Shown piece by piece: positions 1 to 8,509 of a stretch of DNA of 64,000 nucleotides (its first letter is position 1; each line of letters starts with the position of its first letter). The stretch spans positions 1 through 64,000 of the forward strand of contig NZ_NPDR01000005.1 of the NCBI RefSeq assembly GCF_002811765.1. The letters run 5' to 3'. The notes beneath the pieces are model-generated. The model saw only the letters and a program-made list of their open reading frames with translations, made no database searches and was not told where the DNA came from. This DNA comes from Leptospira saintgironsiae. Lineage in GTDB: Bacteria > Spirochaetota > Leptospiria > Leptospirales > Leptospiraceae. Position numbers and translations under genes: made by a program.

Positions 1-60
1 GCGAATTCTCTAAAAACAGAATAGAACTTTAGCTAATACGTCAAACTTTATGGTTATTTC

Positions 61-202
61 GTCTAACGACCAAGGCTTGACGACGTTTTGTGACGGCGCG
101 AGTTTGCTCATGCAAACGAAGTGACGGAAACAAAATGTGCCGAAGGCCAAGCGAAGGTTGCGAAGCAATCCTGAAGCGCTGCGTCAGAGCCGATAGTTAG
201 GC
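61..202 (-). repeat. attC-like recombination site 1 (142 bp)
   Basis: The repeat begins with GTCTAAC (61-67) and ends with GTTAGGC (196-202). Read on the minus strand these match the integron core-site consensus GTTRRRY (R') and RYYYAAC (R''). The interior folds on itself: GTTTGC/GCAAAC around a TCAT loop, and ACGTTTTGT opposite ACAAAATGT. It lies just 3' of the DUF4145 gene, where an attC site belongs in a gene cassette. It is diverged from site 2 in sequence but keeps the same architecture. Folding and core boxes are seen; recombination activity is inferred. Confidence 0.7.
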
Positions 203-216
203 GTAGTGCGCTTTCT

Positions 217-837
217 TCACTTTAAGATTTTTTTCCGGCCTCTTTCAACCTTAGAAGGAAGGACAAACAGAAACTCAGCAAGAGCTAACGCAAATTCAAT
301 ACACTTCGTTGCTTCATCTTCAGTTGGCAATTCACTTTCCTCATCGGAATGCCTTTCTTCATTAGAATGTAAGCGAATCTCATGTGCCCAATCGGCCATA
401 TCTTTTGTAATTAGGTGTTCGCTTGCCGCCCTATCGATTCTCCCGTAAAGTGTTCCTTCTTTATATCCTTTGTTTTTAAGCATAGCATCTACGCTGCTTG
501 CAGCTAGAACAATTGAACCTGAAGGCGCAACGATACTATCAATCGCTTGCTTTAAATATTCTTTAGCTCTCGAAGGAATAGATTCATCAAGAGCCACTGA
601 ACTAGTTGGATATAAATATTCTATAAATGTTTCATCACTCGTCGTTTGAACGTGCGTACGTCCTTCACATAAAACAACCCCACCGCAACGAAGGCATCGA
701 TAATTTACCCAGTCACGGCGCACTCTCTGATCGGAAGATAGAGTTTGAAAATGCGAAGCTTTAATTAAATTCGGCTGATTCACATTACAGTGTGGGCATC
801 TATCTAAATCCAAATTAGTAAGCATTTGTCGAAGCAT
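217..837 (-). CDS. DUF4145-type protein, cassette-borne
   Basis: This is a 206-residue protein with an N-terminal zinc-ribbon-like part: CPHC near residues 15-18 and CLRC near 49-52. A helical domain follows that resembles DUF4145, with the HSNEERH stretch around 155-161. DUF4145 proteins are often found next to restriction or defence genes, but their biochemical role is not established. A good AAGGGA ribosome site precedes the ATG. The gene is flanked by attC-like repeats, so it looks like a complete integron-type cassette. The family call rests on overall resemblance only; I cannot name a function. Confidence 0.7.
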   Translation of the reverse strand: MLRQMLTNLDLDRCPHCNVNQPNLIKASHFQTLSSDQRVRRDWVNYRCLRCGGVVLCEGRTHVQTTSDETFIEYLYPTSSVALDESIPSRAKEYLKQAIDSIVAPSGSIVLAASSVDAMLKNKGYKEGTLYGRIDRAASEHLITKDMADWAHEIRLHSNEERHSDEESELPTEDEATKCIEFALALAEFLFVLPSKVERGRKKILK

Positions 838-875
838 TCTATTTTCCCTTTTAGTTAAAATCTAGAGCGCATTAC

Positions 876-1015
876 GCCTAACGACCAAGGTGTTCCGACG
901 TTTGCAATGGCGCGAGGCTTGCTCTGCAAGACGAGTGACAGACGCAAATGTGGCGAAGCCCGAGCGAGAGTTGCGAAGCAATCTCGAAGCGTAGCGGAAG
1001 CACCGAAAGTTATAC
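876..1015 (-). repeat. attC-like recombination site 2 (140 bp)
   Basis: The outer boxes are GCCTAAC (876-882, a perfect R' when read on the minus strand) and GTTATAC (1009-1015, an R'' with one mismatch). Internally it repeats the layout of site 1: a small hairpin CTTGC/GCAAG, a longer imperfect stem around TTTGC/GCAAA, and a near-palindrome GAGAGTTGC/GCAATCTC. It directly follows the stop codon of the PIN toxin gene. Conserved length and folding with diverged sequence is typical of attC sites. Confidence 0.7.
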
Positions 1016-1026
1016 GCTGGGCTGGC

Positions 1027-1443
1027 CTAATTATTATATAAATTTGTTAGATATTTACCTTTTAATGTCTTATAGATAGAAAAGTCAGAATCTATACTAA
1101 TAATATTATAGATCCCTTCCCTCTCCGCAATACACATTAAAGATGCATCTGCCAAGTCCATTGGTAAATCTGAATATTTTTGCATCCGACTTTTAATATA
1201 TTTTAGATCATCTAATGTTATATCTAAAATCTGCAGGCTTCCACGTTCTATCCATTCTAAAAAGTCTGATTGAGCATCTATTGAAAATGAAAGTAAATAA
1301 ATTACCTCAGTTATCACCGGCCAAGTAGTAAATAAGGATCCTTTAAAGCTCTTTAGAAATTTAAAGACTGACTTATGATAATCATCTGTTGAATTGAATA
1401 ATGCTATAATGGGACCAGAATCAACGAGTGCGACGTTTTTCAT
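1027..1443 (-). CDS. VapC-like PIN-domain toxin
   Basis: At 138 residues this has the usual size of a VapC-type PIN ribonuclease. The acidic catalytic positions are visible: D8 in VDSGP, E46 in TEVIYLL, the MDLADASL block around residues 95-102, and SIDSDF near 116-121. Such toxins cleave RNA (often tRNA or rRNA) and are neutralised by their antitoxin. The start overlaps the end of the upstream ribbon-helix-helix antitoxin by 23 bases, which indicates translational coupling. The pair precedes an attC-like repeat and therefore looks like a cassette-borne toxin-antitoxin module, a common stabilising cargo of sedentary integrons. Confidence 0.85.
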   Translation of the reverse strand: MKNVALVDSGPIIALFNSTDDYHKSVFKFLKSFKGSLFTTWPVITEVIYLLSFSIDAQSDFLEWIERGSLQILDITLDDLKYIKSRMQKYSDLPMDLADASLMCIAEREGIYNIISIDSDFSIYKTLKGKYLTNLYNN

Positions 1444-1681
1444 TCTTGTCCTTTAATGTTTTATTTAAGATACTTTTTCTATTCTGAGCTAATTTCTGAT
1501 TATTCGCTGAATATTTACCAAATAGATCTTCACCTAATTCAAAAGGAGTCTTACTTGAACTATGGTTTTTTATATATTCAAGAATTGATTCTTTGACGAT
1601 CTCGGAACGACTTTTGCCCTTAGATTTGGCAAATGAATCCAACTTTCTCTCTAAATCTGGTGGTATTCTCAAACTGATCAC
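1421..1681 (-). CDS. Ribbon-helix-helix antitoxin
   Basis: This 86-residue protein begins with a ribbon-helix-helix DNA-binding fold: beta strand ISLRIPP, then helices DLERKLDSFAKSKG and SRSEIVKESILEYI. The C-terminal half is charged and probably disordered, as expected of an antitoxin segment that wraps around the toxin. The start codon is GTG. It lies immediately upstream of and overlaps the PIN toxin, so it presumably both binds the toxin and autoregulates the operon. The exact RHH subfamily is not determined. Confidence 0.8.
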   Translation of the reverse strand: MISLRIPPDLERKLDSFAKSKGKSRSEIVKESILEYIKNHSSSKTPFELGEDLFGKYSANNQKLAQNRKSILNKTLKDKNEKRRTR

Positions 1682-1760
1682 AAATACAATGTATCACGAT
1701 TTAGTATTACATACAAGAATTTTATACGATTATTCTTAAAAAGTTGATTTTGTCAGCCTT

Positions 1761-1775
1761 GCGTATAACTCTAAC
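1761..1775. other. Candidate attI-like junction upstream of the first cassette
   Basis: GCGTATAAC (1761-1769) reproduces the outer box of attC-like site 2, and TCTAAC follows immediately (1770-1775). It sits between the recombinase gene and the first cassette (the toxin-antitoxin pair), where an attachment or insertion junction would be expected. The box match is seen; the role as attI is inference. Confidence 0.35.
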
Positions 1776-1785
1776 TATCTGTAGT

Positions 1786-1814
1786 ATTGCGCCCATGAAG
1801 TGGATGGGCGCAAT
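1786..1814. other. Perfect 10-bp inverted repeat 3' of the recombinase gene
   Basis: ATTGCGCCCA (1786-1795) and TGGGCGCAAT (1805-1814) are exact reverse complements around a 9-base loop, ending nine bases before the recombinase stop codon region. No T-run follows on the minus strand, so a Rho-independent terminator is not the obvious reading. It may be part of an attachment site or a transcript-end structure. Confidence 0.5.
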
Positions 1815-1823
1815 AGCGCATAA

Positions 1824-2861
1824 TCAGAGATCGTCCAGAGGACTTTTGACCTTAGAAACCATAGGGTCAACAATTCTAGCGTAGATTTCCGTGGTTTTTA
1901 CAGATACATGGCCAAGTAGTCTTTGGATCATTTTGATTGAGGTGCCGGACTCCAGCAGATGGATTGCAAATGCATGTCTCAGGTCGTGGATCGAAACGTC
2001 TTTAGTGATGCCTGCTTTATTTTTAGCAGAAGTGAATATGTTTTCCGCGCTTCTGACGCTAAGATGTTTGCCTGGAATTTGGCCAGCGAAAATCCAGGAA
2101 CTTTTGACTTGGTGTTTGAACAAATCGTTTAGATCTTCTTTGCAACTATTTGGCAAAAGACTGAAACGGTCCTTCTTTCCTTTACCTTGTCTGATACGAA
2201 TAGATTTTTTATCCCAATCTAAATCATATCCTTTTAACTTTACAAGTTCCCCTACTCTTAAGCCGGATCCATAACAAAGTTTTAATAAAAGTTTATGTTT
2301 TGGGTTGGAAAGTGATTCGATGATCCTGATAACTTCTTTTCTGGATAATGATTCCGGGATCTTGTTTTCTCTTTTAGGAAGAGAGTAAGATACTAAAAAT
2401 CTTACGCCTATTACAATATTATAATAAAATTTAAAAGATTGAAGTGCTGCTCTTAGAGAATTGGAAGCTAAGTTTCTTTCGTATAAAATTCGGTCCAAAT
2501 AGATCTTTAATTCAGGCTCAGTGACTGAGTATGGATTTTTTTCGACAGATCTTAAGAAGGCTCGGTTGTATAAAAAATAGGATTTCAGAGTTTTCTTGCT
2601 ATAATTGCGCCTTAACACCTCCGTTTTGAGGGGGATGAGAAGAATATCGTGATCTGCTTCTATCTTTTCCCGATGGGTGGAAACAAATTCAGAGAGAAAA
2701 GATTCAGAATACGGGATTTTCCAATATTTGAACTTATGGCTCCAAACTGCATTTGGCATTTTGGAGAATTTTTGGAAGAGTTCGGTATCGTAAGAAAACG
2801 AAATGGCGCTGAAGCAAAGTCCATTCTCCCAGATTTTCCAAATTTTGACTTTTTGGGGCAC
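1824..2861 (-). CDS. Tyrosine recombinase with N-terminal extension
   Basis: A 345-residue site-specific tyrosine recombinase. The catalytic set is complete: R202 in GSGLRVGEL, K229 in the GKGKKDR beta-hairpin, H292 and R295 in IHDLRH, H318 in LLGH and the nucleophile Y327 in TEIYARI. A SAM-like core-binding domain spans about residues 75-155. Residues 1-65 form an extra domain with YDTELFQKF and KYWKIP motifs, seen in some recombinases of Bacteroidetes and spirochetes. The ~20-residue insertion diagnostic of IntI is absent between LPNS and WIFAG, so this is XerC/D-like rather than a canonical integron integrase. It reads toward the cassette array, as the integrase of the Treponema denticola integron does. 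Confidence 0.88.
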   Translation of the reverse strand: MPQKVKIWKIWENGLCFSAISFSYDTELFQKFSKMPNAVWSHKFKYWKIPYSESFLSEFVSTHREKIEADHDILLIPLKTEVLRRNYSKKTLKSYFLYNRAFLRSVEKNPYSVTEPELKIYLDRILYERNLASNSLRAALQSFKFYYNIVIGVRFLVSYSLPKRENKIPESLSRKEVIRIIESLSNPKHKLLLKLCYGSGLRVGELVKLKGYDLDWDKKSIRIRQGKGKKDRFSLLPNSCKEDLNDLFKHQVKSSWIFAGQIPGKHLSVRSAENIFTSAKNKAGITKDVSIHDLRHAFAIHLLESGTSIKMIQRLLGHVSVKTTEIYARIVDPMVSKVKSPLDDL

Positions 2862-2964
2862 GGGGAGAATTTGAAAGAATACTAAATATTTGTATAGTAA
2901 TTATTTTGATTTTGGAATATAGCTCCGCCCCTTCAGTCACACTGAAACAAGAAAAATCCTATAG

Positions 2965-3411
2965 AAAAGAAATCGTCGGACCCCATTTGACGCTTCCGGG
3001 TATAGTTTTGCCTTTTTTACCGGTGTTTCGACTTATTGCCAGCAAATTCCGAAATTCCAGGAATGTTACCGGAAAAATATCCGTTATGCGCCCTTTACGG
3101 ACAAATTTATTGATTTAGAAGAGAAAAATTTTCCAGGAGGTCCAACATCATACTGTCACCGCTTAACATGTGTTGTTGGAGGATTTTTTGGAAATATACC
3201 TAAATGCGTCCATCACTCAAAGGACAATTATGACATGACAAAACAGGCAGGGTACTTTAAAAACGGAACAGATTCTAATGGAATTTTTTGGGAAATTAGA
3301 TATTCTATTTTATCAGTATTCTTTAATTTTGAAATGAATTCGTTTATTTTCGAATCTTTCATTTCTATATTAGGCAAACTAGATGGATCATTCTTCCTCT
3401 CACAGTCCTGA
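2965..3411 (+). pseudogene. Unassigned open frame without a standard start, possible gene remnant
   Basis: The 521-base gap between the recombinase and the first kinase contains a frame open for 148 codons, from just after a TAG at 2962 to a TGA at 3409. It has no ATG, GTG or TTG near its 5' end. The translation looks protein-like, with several Cys and His (e.g. TSYCHRLTC and IPKCVHH at about 3148-3215) and GGFFGN. It runs 29 bases into the kinase gene in another frame. I do not recognise it. It could be a decayed gene at the edge of the mobile segment, a gene with a rare start, or chance. Confidence 0.3.
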
Positions 3412-5839
3412 TTTTCGTCTTCTTTTTGAATCTATTCCAGGTTTGTACCTGGTACTTTCTCCAGAGCTCAAAATTATAGCAGTAAGCGATGGATATCTCA
3501 ATGCCACTCGAACCGAGAGAGACAAAATTTTAGGCAGAGGTATTTTCGACGTTTTTCCGGATAATCCAGACGATCCGGAAGCGACAGGTGTGAGCAATCT
3601 TCACAGTTCTCTTCTTCGCGTTTTGGAAACAAAAGCTCCGGACACGATGGCGGTGCAAAAATACGATATCCAACTTCCGGAAGAAGAAGGTGGAGGTTTT
3701 ACCGTAAAATATTGGAGTCCCTTGAACTCTCCAGTCCTTAATAAAAAAGGAAAGGTAGAATGTATAATCCATAAAGCAGAAGACATCACTGAGTTTGTTC
3801 TTCTAAAAGAAAGAGGAGAAAAACAATCCGAGATGACTGATGCTCTTCTCTCCCGCACGGAAGAGATGGAAAGAGAGATCATCCGACGCTCTCAGGAATT
3901 ACAATCTGCAAATAAAAGTTTGAGAGAAACTGAAAAGGTCAAAAACGAATTTTTTGCGAACATTTCTCACGAACTTAGAACTCCTCTTAGTTTGATTTTA
4001 GCACCGGTAGAATCCATTCTTTCTGATAAAGGATCTAACCTTTCTCCCAATAATATTCAGATGTTGGGAACGGTTCATAATAATTCAGTCAGACTTCTTC
4101 AGATGGTGAATAGTCTATTAGATTTTTCTAAATTTGAAGCCGGAAAAATGAAAGTAGAGCTTGAACCCACAAATATCAGCAATCTTGTCGAAGCCATCTT
4201 AAAAGATTTCGAGCCAAGCGCACTGGAGAAAAACATTCAGATCCGAAAGGAACTTCCTTCTTCCAATCCGAATGTTTTGATTGATCGTTATTTATTCGAA
4301 AGGATTTTCTTTAATCTTCTATCAAACGCATTAAAATTCACTCCTAAAGATGGAAACATCTCCGTTACCTTAGCTTATTCTAAAGATCAACTTCTTCTTT
4401 CTGTTCAAGACTCCGGGATCGGGATCTCGGAAGAGGATCAAAGGATCATTTTCAAAAAATTTCAACAGGCAGAAGGTTCCTCTACCAGAAGATACGGTGG
4501 AACAGGACTCGGACTTGCAATGGTAAAAGATTTCTCGGAACTTTTAGGCGGTTCTGTAGAAGTTACTAGCAAACTAAATTCAGGAAGCAAATTTAGTGTT
4601 AAAATTCCTGCACAAACAGCAGAATCAGTGGAGAAGGAGCCTTCTTCCAAAATTTCCTCCCATTCGACCCAATTCTCTAGTTTAGAAATTTCTAATAAAG
4701 AAGATGTGGAGATCTCAGACAAACCGAAAGTTTTGATCTGCGAAGACAACGAAGATCTTTCTAGTTATATTTATTCCATTCTCTCTCCTTTCTGCCAGGT
4801 AAGATCCGCTGAAAATGGAAAGGAAGGTCTAAAATTGGTTTATTCCTGGGACCCGGATCTGGTTCTTTCAGATGTGATGATGCCCGAAATGGATGGAGTT
4901 AGGCTTTGTAAAGAGATCAAAGCAGATCCTAAAATTGCAAAAACTATTGTGGTACTTCTAACTGCATTAACCCATCGAGAGGCAATGTTAAAAGGTTGGG
5001 AGGCGAAGGCCGACGAATATTTATGTAAACCTTTCCATCCAGAAGAGTTGATTGTAAGAGTGAAGTCTCTTCTCGCAATTGCAGAAGATAGAAAGAAAAA
5101 TTTAGAAACATTAGAACAGAAAAATTTTGAATTGGAATTTGCAAACGCTGAGTTAGAAGCATTCTCTTATTCTGTCTCTCATGACTTGAGGGCTCCATTG
5201 AGAGCAATCCAAGGTTATACCCAAATGATCTTAGAAGATCATAGTGCTGTTCTTGATCCAGAAGGAGTTCGATTCCTTAATGTGCTTATAGACTCTACAA
5301 AAAGAATGGAGAATCTAATCGATAACTTATTAGAATTCTCTAAAGTAGGTAAAAAAGAACTGAAGGATTCTACATTCGATCTTACTGAAGTTGCTGAAAA
5401 TGTGGTAAGCCAGATCAAGGACCAAACAGAACATAAAGCCGAAATTATAATTCATCCACTCGCGAAAGTTACCACAGACAGGGATATGATGTCTTACGTA
5501 TTCCAAAACCTAATCTCCAATGCGGTAAAATATTCCGCGAAAAAGGAAAGGCCTAAAGTGGAGATAGGAGTTACTCATACAGACAAAGGTAAAACGTTCT
5601 TTGTAAAAGATAATGGAGCCGGTTTCGATATGAAATATTACAATCGACTCTTCGGTGTATTCCAAAGATTGCATAGACAGGATGAATTTTCAGGCACAGG
5701 TGTGGGTCTTGCAATCGTACATAGGATCGTCACGCGATACAAGGGTTCAGTTTGGGCAGAAGGAAAACCAGGAGAAGGTGCGTCCTTCTTCTTTACCTTG
5801 GGAGAAAAAGTCGGAACTGCGGTCGGTTTTCATAACTGA
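3383..5839 (+). CDS. Hybrid sensor kinase: PAS-HK-receiver-HK
   Basis: An 818-residue cytoplasmic protein with no membrane segment. In order it has a PAS domain (about 10-140), a coiled linker, HisKA with phospho-acceptor H196 in [10 protein letters not shown], an ATPase domain (N box near 310-316, GxG motifs to about 405), a receiver domain with D497 in LSDVMMP, and a second complete transmitter with H600 in [10 protein letters not shown] and its own ATPase domain to the end. Two transmitters flanking one receiver suggests an internal phosphorelay. It is followed by two more kinases and an HD-GYP regulator on the same strand. Signal and output are unknown. Confidence 0.9.
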   Translation: MDHSSSHSPDFRLLFESIPGLYLVLSPELKIIAVSDGYLNATRTERDKILGRGIFDVFPDNPDDPEATGVSNLHSSLLRVLETKAPDTMAVQKYDIQLPEEEGGGFTVKYWSPLNSPVLNKKGKVECIIHKAEDITEFVLLKERGEKQSEMTDALLSRTEEMEREIIRRSQELQSANKSLRETEKVKNEFFANISHELRTPLSLILAPVESILSDKGSNLSPNNIQMLGTVHNNSVRLLQMVNSLLDFSKFEAGKMKVELEPTNISNLVEAILKDFEPSALEKNIQIRKELPSSNPNVLIDRYLFERIFFNLLSNALKFTPKDGNISVTLAYSKDQLLLSVQDSGIGISEEDQRIIFKKFQQAEGSSTRRYGGTGLGLAMVKDFSELLGGSVEVTSKLNSGSKFSVKIPAQTAESVEKEPSSKISSHSTQFSSLEISNKEDVEISDKPKVLICEDNEDLSSYIYSILSPFCQVRSAENGKEGLKLVYSWDPDLVLSDVMMPEMDGVRLCKEIKADPKIAKTIVVLLTALTHREAMLKGWEAKADEYLCKPFHPEELIVRVKSLLAIAEDRKKNLETLEQKNFELEFANAELEAFSYSVSHDLRAPLRAIQGYTQMILEDHSAVLDPEGVRFLNVLIDSTKRMENLIDNLLEFSKVGKKELKDSTFDLTEVAENVVSQIKDQTEHKAEIIIHPLAKVTTDRDMMSYVFQNLISNAVKYSAKKERPKVEIGVTHTDKGKTFFVKDNGAGFDMKYYNRLFGVFQRLHRQDEFSGTGVGLAIVHRIVTRYKGSVWAEGKPGEGASFFFTLGEKVGTAVGFHN

Positions 5840-5983
5840 AACACATAATAAACTCTATAATTTCTTTACTTAAGAGATAAATTTACTCTTCAAAGATTGG
5901 ATAGAACCAACTAATACGTCTTATATTTTAAGCTTAGAAACTTTCTCCTTGAGCCGAAGGGGTGGCGTTCAAAATTAGTTTGC

Positions 5984-8503
5984 ATGGGAACGGAAGTCCA
6001 ATCTTTATCCTGGTTTAAATGGACTCCTTACGCGATCCTTCCGTTAATCAGTTTATTTCTTTCCGTTCTCTCTCTTAGAATAGGATTCAAAAGCAGACAA
6101 ACTTCCGGTGCTCCAGAATTCATCCTTGTATGTCTTGGAATTATTCTTTATAGCTTTGGATATTTTTGGGAGATAATCAGCATAAGACCTGAGAGCATTA
6201 TCTTTTGGGATAATTTCCAATTTATAGGCCCCGATCTTCTAATCGCATCCCTACTTTTTCTTTGCTTAAGAGTAGCGAATTTAAATAGATTCATCCATCC
6301 GATCAGCATTTTTCTTTTTTCAATCATTCCAATCTGCACCGAAATCGCCGTTTGGTTCGGGCCAGCAGAATGGATCCGCCCTTCTTACAGATTTGACCCA
6401 TCTGCTCCTTGGCTTGCATTGATTTATGAATACGGGCCTTGGATGCAGATCTATGTAATCAATTCAATCTCCATATTCACCCTGTGTATTATAATTTTAA
6501 TATATGGTGCCTGGTCCCAAAGAGCATTTCACAGAATAAGATGTTTAGTTTTTATGATAGGGATCTCTCTCCCATTCGGAAGCCAAGTCATGACTGCTGG
6601 GGGTTTTATCCCTTTCATCCATCCTAAACTAGATATTTTTCCTTTAACTGCAAGTTTTGCATTAATCGTTTGGATGTACGGCCTTTTCTATTTCAGGATC
6701 TTAAATCTCATTCCGTTAGCAAGAAACCAAGTATTCGAATATATACAAGATGCAGTTTTTGTAATGAACTCTTCCGGTTTCCTTTTGGACGCAAATGTTT
6801 CCGCCTTAAATTTGCTTGGAACTGCGAGATTAAAACAAGATTCCAAACTTTCTGAATTTCTTCCGGATCTGGGTGTCCTTGTTGAAGAATGCCGTACCAA
6901 CAGAAAGACAAGTACAGAATGGAAAACGAACCATGGAAAATATTATGATGTTTCCGTTCGTTCCCAAAGAGCAGAAGGTTCTCATATCACAATTGTTGTT
7001 CTTAGGGATGTGACCCAAAGAGCAATCTCCGAAAGAAAACTTTCAGAAAGAAGAGATATTCTTCAGAGTATTTTAGACTCTACTAGCATCCTATTTTTAG
7101 TTTTAGATGGAGATGGTAGATTAATTTTATTGAATAGAGCCTGTTTACAAACCACAGGATTCGATTTAATGGAGTTAGAAGGAAAAGTTTTTTGGGAAAC
7201 TGAACTGTTTGCGGAAGAAAGTAAAATAATCGGAAAAGTTTTTGAGCAACGTTTTGCTAAGAAGAAGTTCCCAAAACATACTAGCGTACTTCTTAGGACC
7301 AAAGATGGAAAATCGAGAAGGACTCTCTGGGAACATAAAGAAGTTCGAGATAAGAATGGTCATTTGCAATATGTGATCTCTACAGGAACAGATGCTACAG
7401 GCTTAAAAGAAGCAGAATTTCGAATAGAAACATTACAAAGAGCGAATGAAGAAATTTTAGCTAAGAACGAGATTATTGAATCTCAAAAATTTGATTTGGA
7501 AGATGCTCTCCAAAATCTAAAAAGGACCCAAGCAAAACTGATCCAAGCATCTAAACTCGCAGACCTGGGACAATTAGCCGCGGGGATTGCCCATGAGATC
7601 AATAACCCTATAGGCGCAATCCAAGCCGCAGGTTTTAATATTCTTTCCTATCTAGAAAAGATCAGAACGGATTTACGTTCTATTCTTCCGCTTCTATCTT
7701 CTTTATCCGATGAAGATTGGAATTCCTACAAAGAACTAATCACTTTAGGTATTTCTTCCAAAGAGATGCTGATCGGTTTAGAAAGAAGAAGGGTACTTGC
7801 AGAGATCAAAACTGAAATGAAATCAGCAGATATTCTTTTCCCAGAAGAAACGGCCGAATTTTTTGCGGACTTCGGGATTACTTCTTCTTGGAAAAATTTT
7901 GAAAGAATATTAAAAAATCAGAATACAAGGGAACTTCTACCCTTCTTTTTAAATCTTTTAGGTCCTGAACAATGCGTAGATACGATCAAAACCGCAGTAG
8001 AACGTTCCGCAAAAATTGTATATGCACTCAGAAGTTTTGCACATTTCGAGTCCTCTCATAAAAAGAGAAAATTTTCTTTAAAAGAAAATATAGATACTGT
8101 TCTAACACTATACCAAAATCTGTTTAAACATGGTGTAGAGGTTTCGACTAATCTGGATGGGATCCCAGAATTTTTAGGTTTCCCGGATGATTTAATGCAT
8201 TTATGGACAAATTTGATCATGAATTCTGTCCAGGCAATGTCGTATAAAGGTTCCATTGGGATCAACGCCGTCTTACAAGAAAACGAAGTAATAGTTTCCA
8301 TCCAAGACAAGGGACCCGGAATCCCTGCAGAAGTGAAAGACCAAGTATTTGATGTATTCTTCACTACCAAACCTTTGGGAGAAGGTTCTGGATTAGGTTT
8401 AGATATAGCAAAGCGAATTGTAGAAAAACATAAGGGAAGGATCTGGTTCGAATCTTCTCCTGGAAATACAATATTTTATGTGGGGCTTCCTTTCGAGGTC
8501 TGA
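5984..8503 (+). CDS. Membrane sensor histidine kinase, 7TM-PAS-PAS-HK
   Basis: An 839-residue kinase. Residues 1-240 contain about seven hydrophobic segments, matching the N-terminal seven-helix sensor module of histidine kinases (HisKA_7TM type). Two PAS domains follow (about 245-350 and 355-480), then a coiled coil. H537 lies in GIAHEINNPIGA, the NtrB-like H-box variant with EINNP. An unusually long helical insertion of about 120 residues separates the H-box from the remaining dimerisation and ATPase region, which ends in GSGLGLDIAKRIV. It has no receiver domain. It ends six bases before the next kinase gene, so the two are probably co-transcribed. Confidence 0.9.
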   Translation: MGTEVQSLSWFKWTPYAILPLISLFLSVLSLRIGFKSRQTSGAPEFILVCLGIILYSFGYFWEIISIRPESIIFWDNFQFIGPDLLIASLLFLCLRVANLNRFIHPISIFLFSIIPICTEIAVWFGPAEWIRPSYRFDPSAPWLALIYEYGPWMQIYVINSISIFTLCIIILIYGAWSQRAFHRIRCLVFMIGISLPFGSQVMTAGGFIPFIHPKLDIFPLTASFALIVWMYGLFYFRILNLIPLARNQVFEYIQDAVFVMNSSGFLLDANVSALNLLGTARLKQDSKLSEFLPDLGVLVEECRTNRKTSTEWKTNHGKYYDVSVRSQRAEGSHITIVVLRDVTQRAISERKLSERRDILQSILDSTSILFLVLDGDGRLILLNRACLQTTGFDLMELEGKVFWETELFAEESKIIGKVFEQRFAKKKFPKHTSVLLRTKDGKSRRTLWEHKEVRDKNGHLQYVISTGTDATGLKEAEFRIETLQRANEEILAKNEIIESQKFDLEDALQNLKRTQAKLIQASKLADLGQLAAGIAHEINNPIGAIQAAGFNILSYLEKIRTDLRSILPLLSSLSDEDWNSYKELITLGISSKEMLIGLERRRVLAEIKTEMKSADILFPEETAEFFADFGITSSWKNFERILKNQNTRELLPFFLNLLGPEQCVDTIKTAVERSAKIVYALRSFAHFESSHKKRKFSLKENIDTVLTLYQNLFKHGVEVSTNLDGIPEFLGFPDDLMHLWTNLIMNSVQAMSYKGSIGINAVLQENEVIVSIQDKGPGIPAEVKDQVFDVFFTTKPLGEGSGLGLDIAKRIVEKHKGRIWFESSPGNTIFYVGLPFEV

Positions 8504-8509
8504 ATTTTT

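Noticed and set aside
1786..1814. Rho-independent terminator for the recombinase
   Set aside because: The stem is perfect but no T-run follows on the minus strand, so I list it only as an inverted repeat.
1824..2861. Naming the recombinase intI
   Set aside because: The IntI-specific insertion between the beta-hairpin and the HxxR box is absent. The catalytic residues alone fit XerC/D and phage enzymes equally well.
2906..3118. 70-codon plus-strand frame beginning with ATG at 2906
   Set aside because: No ribosome site, no protein-like pattern and an overlapping, longer open frame with better composition.
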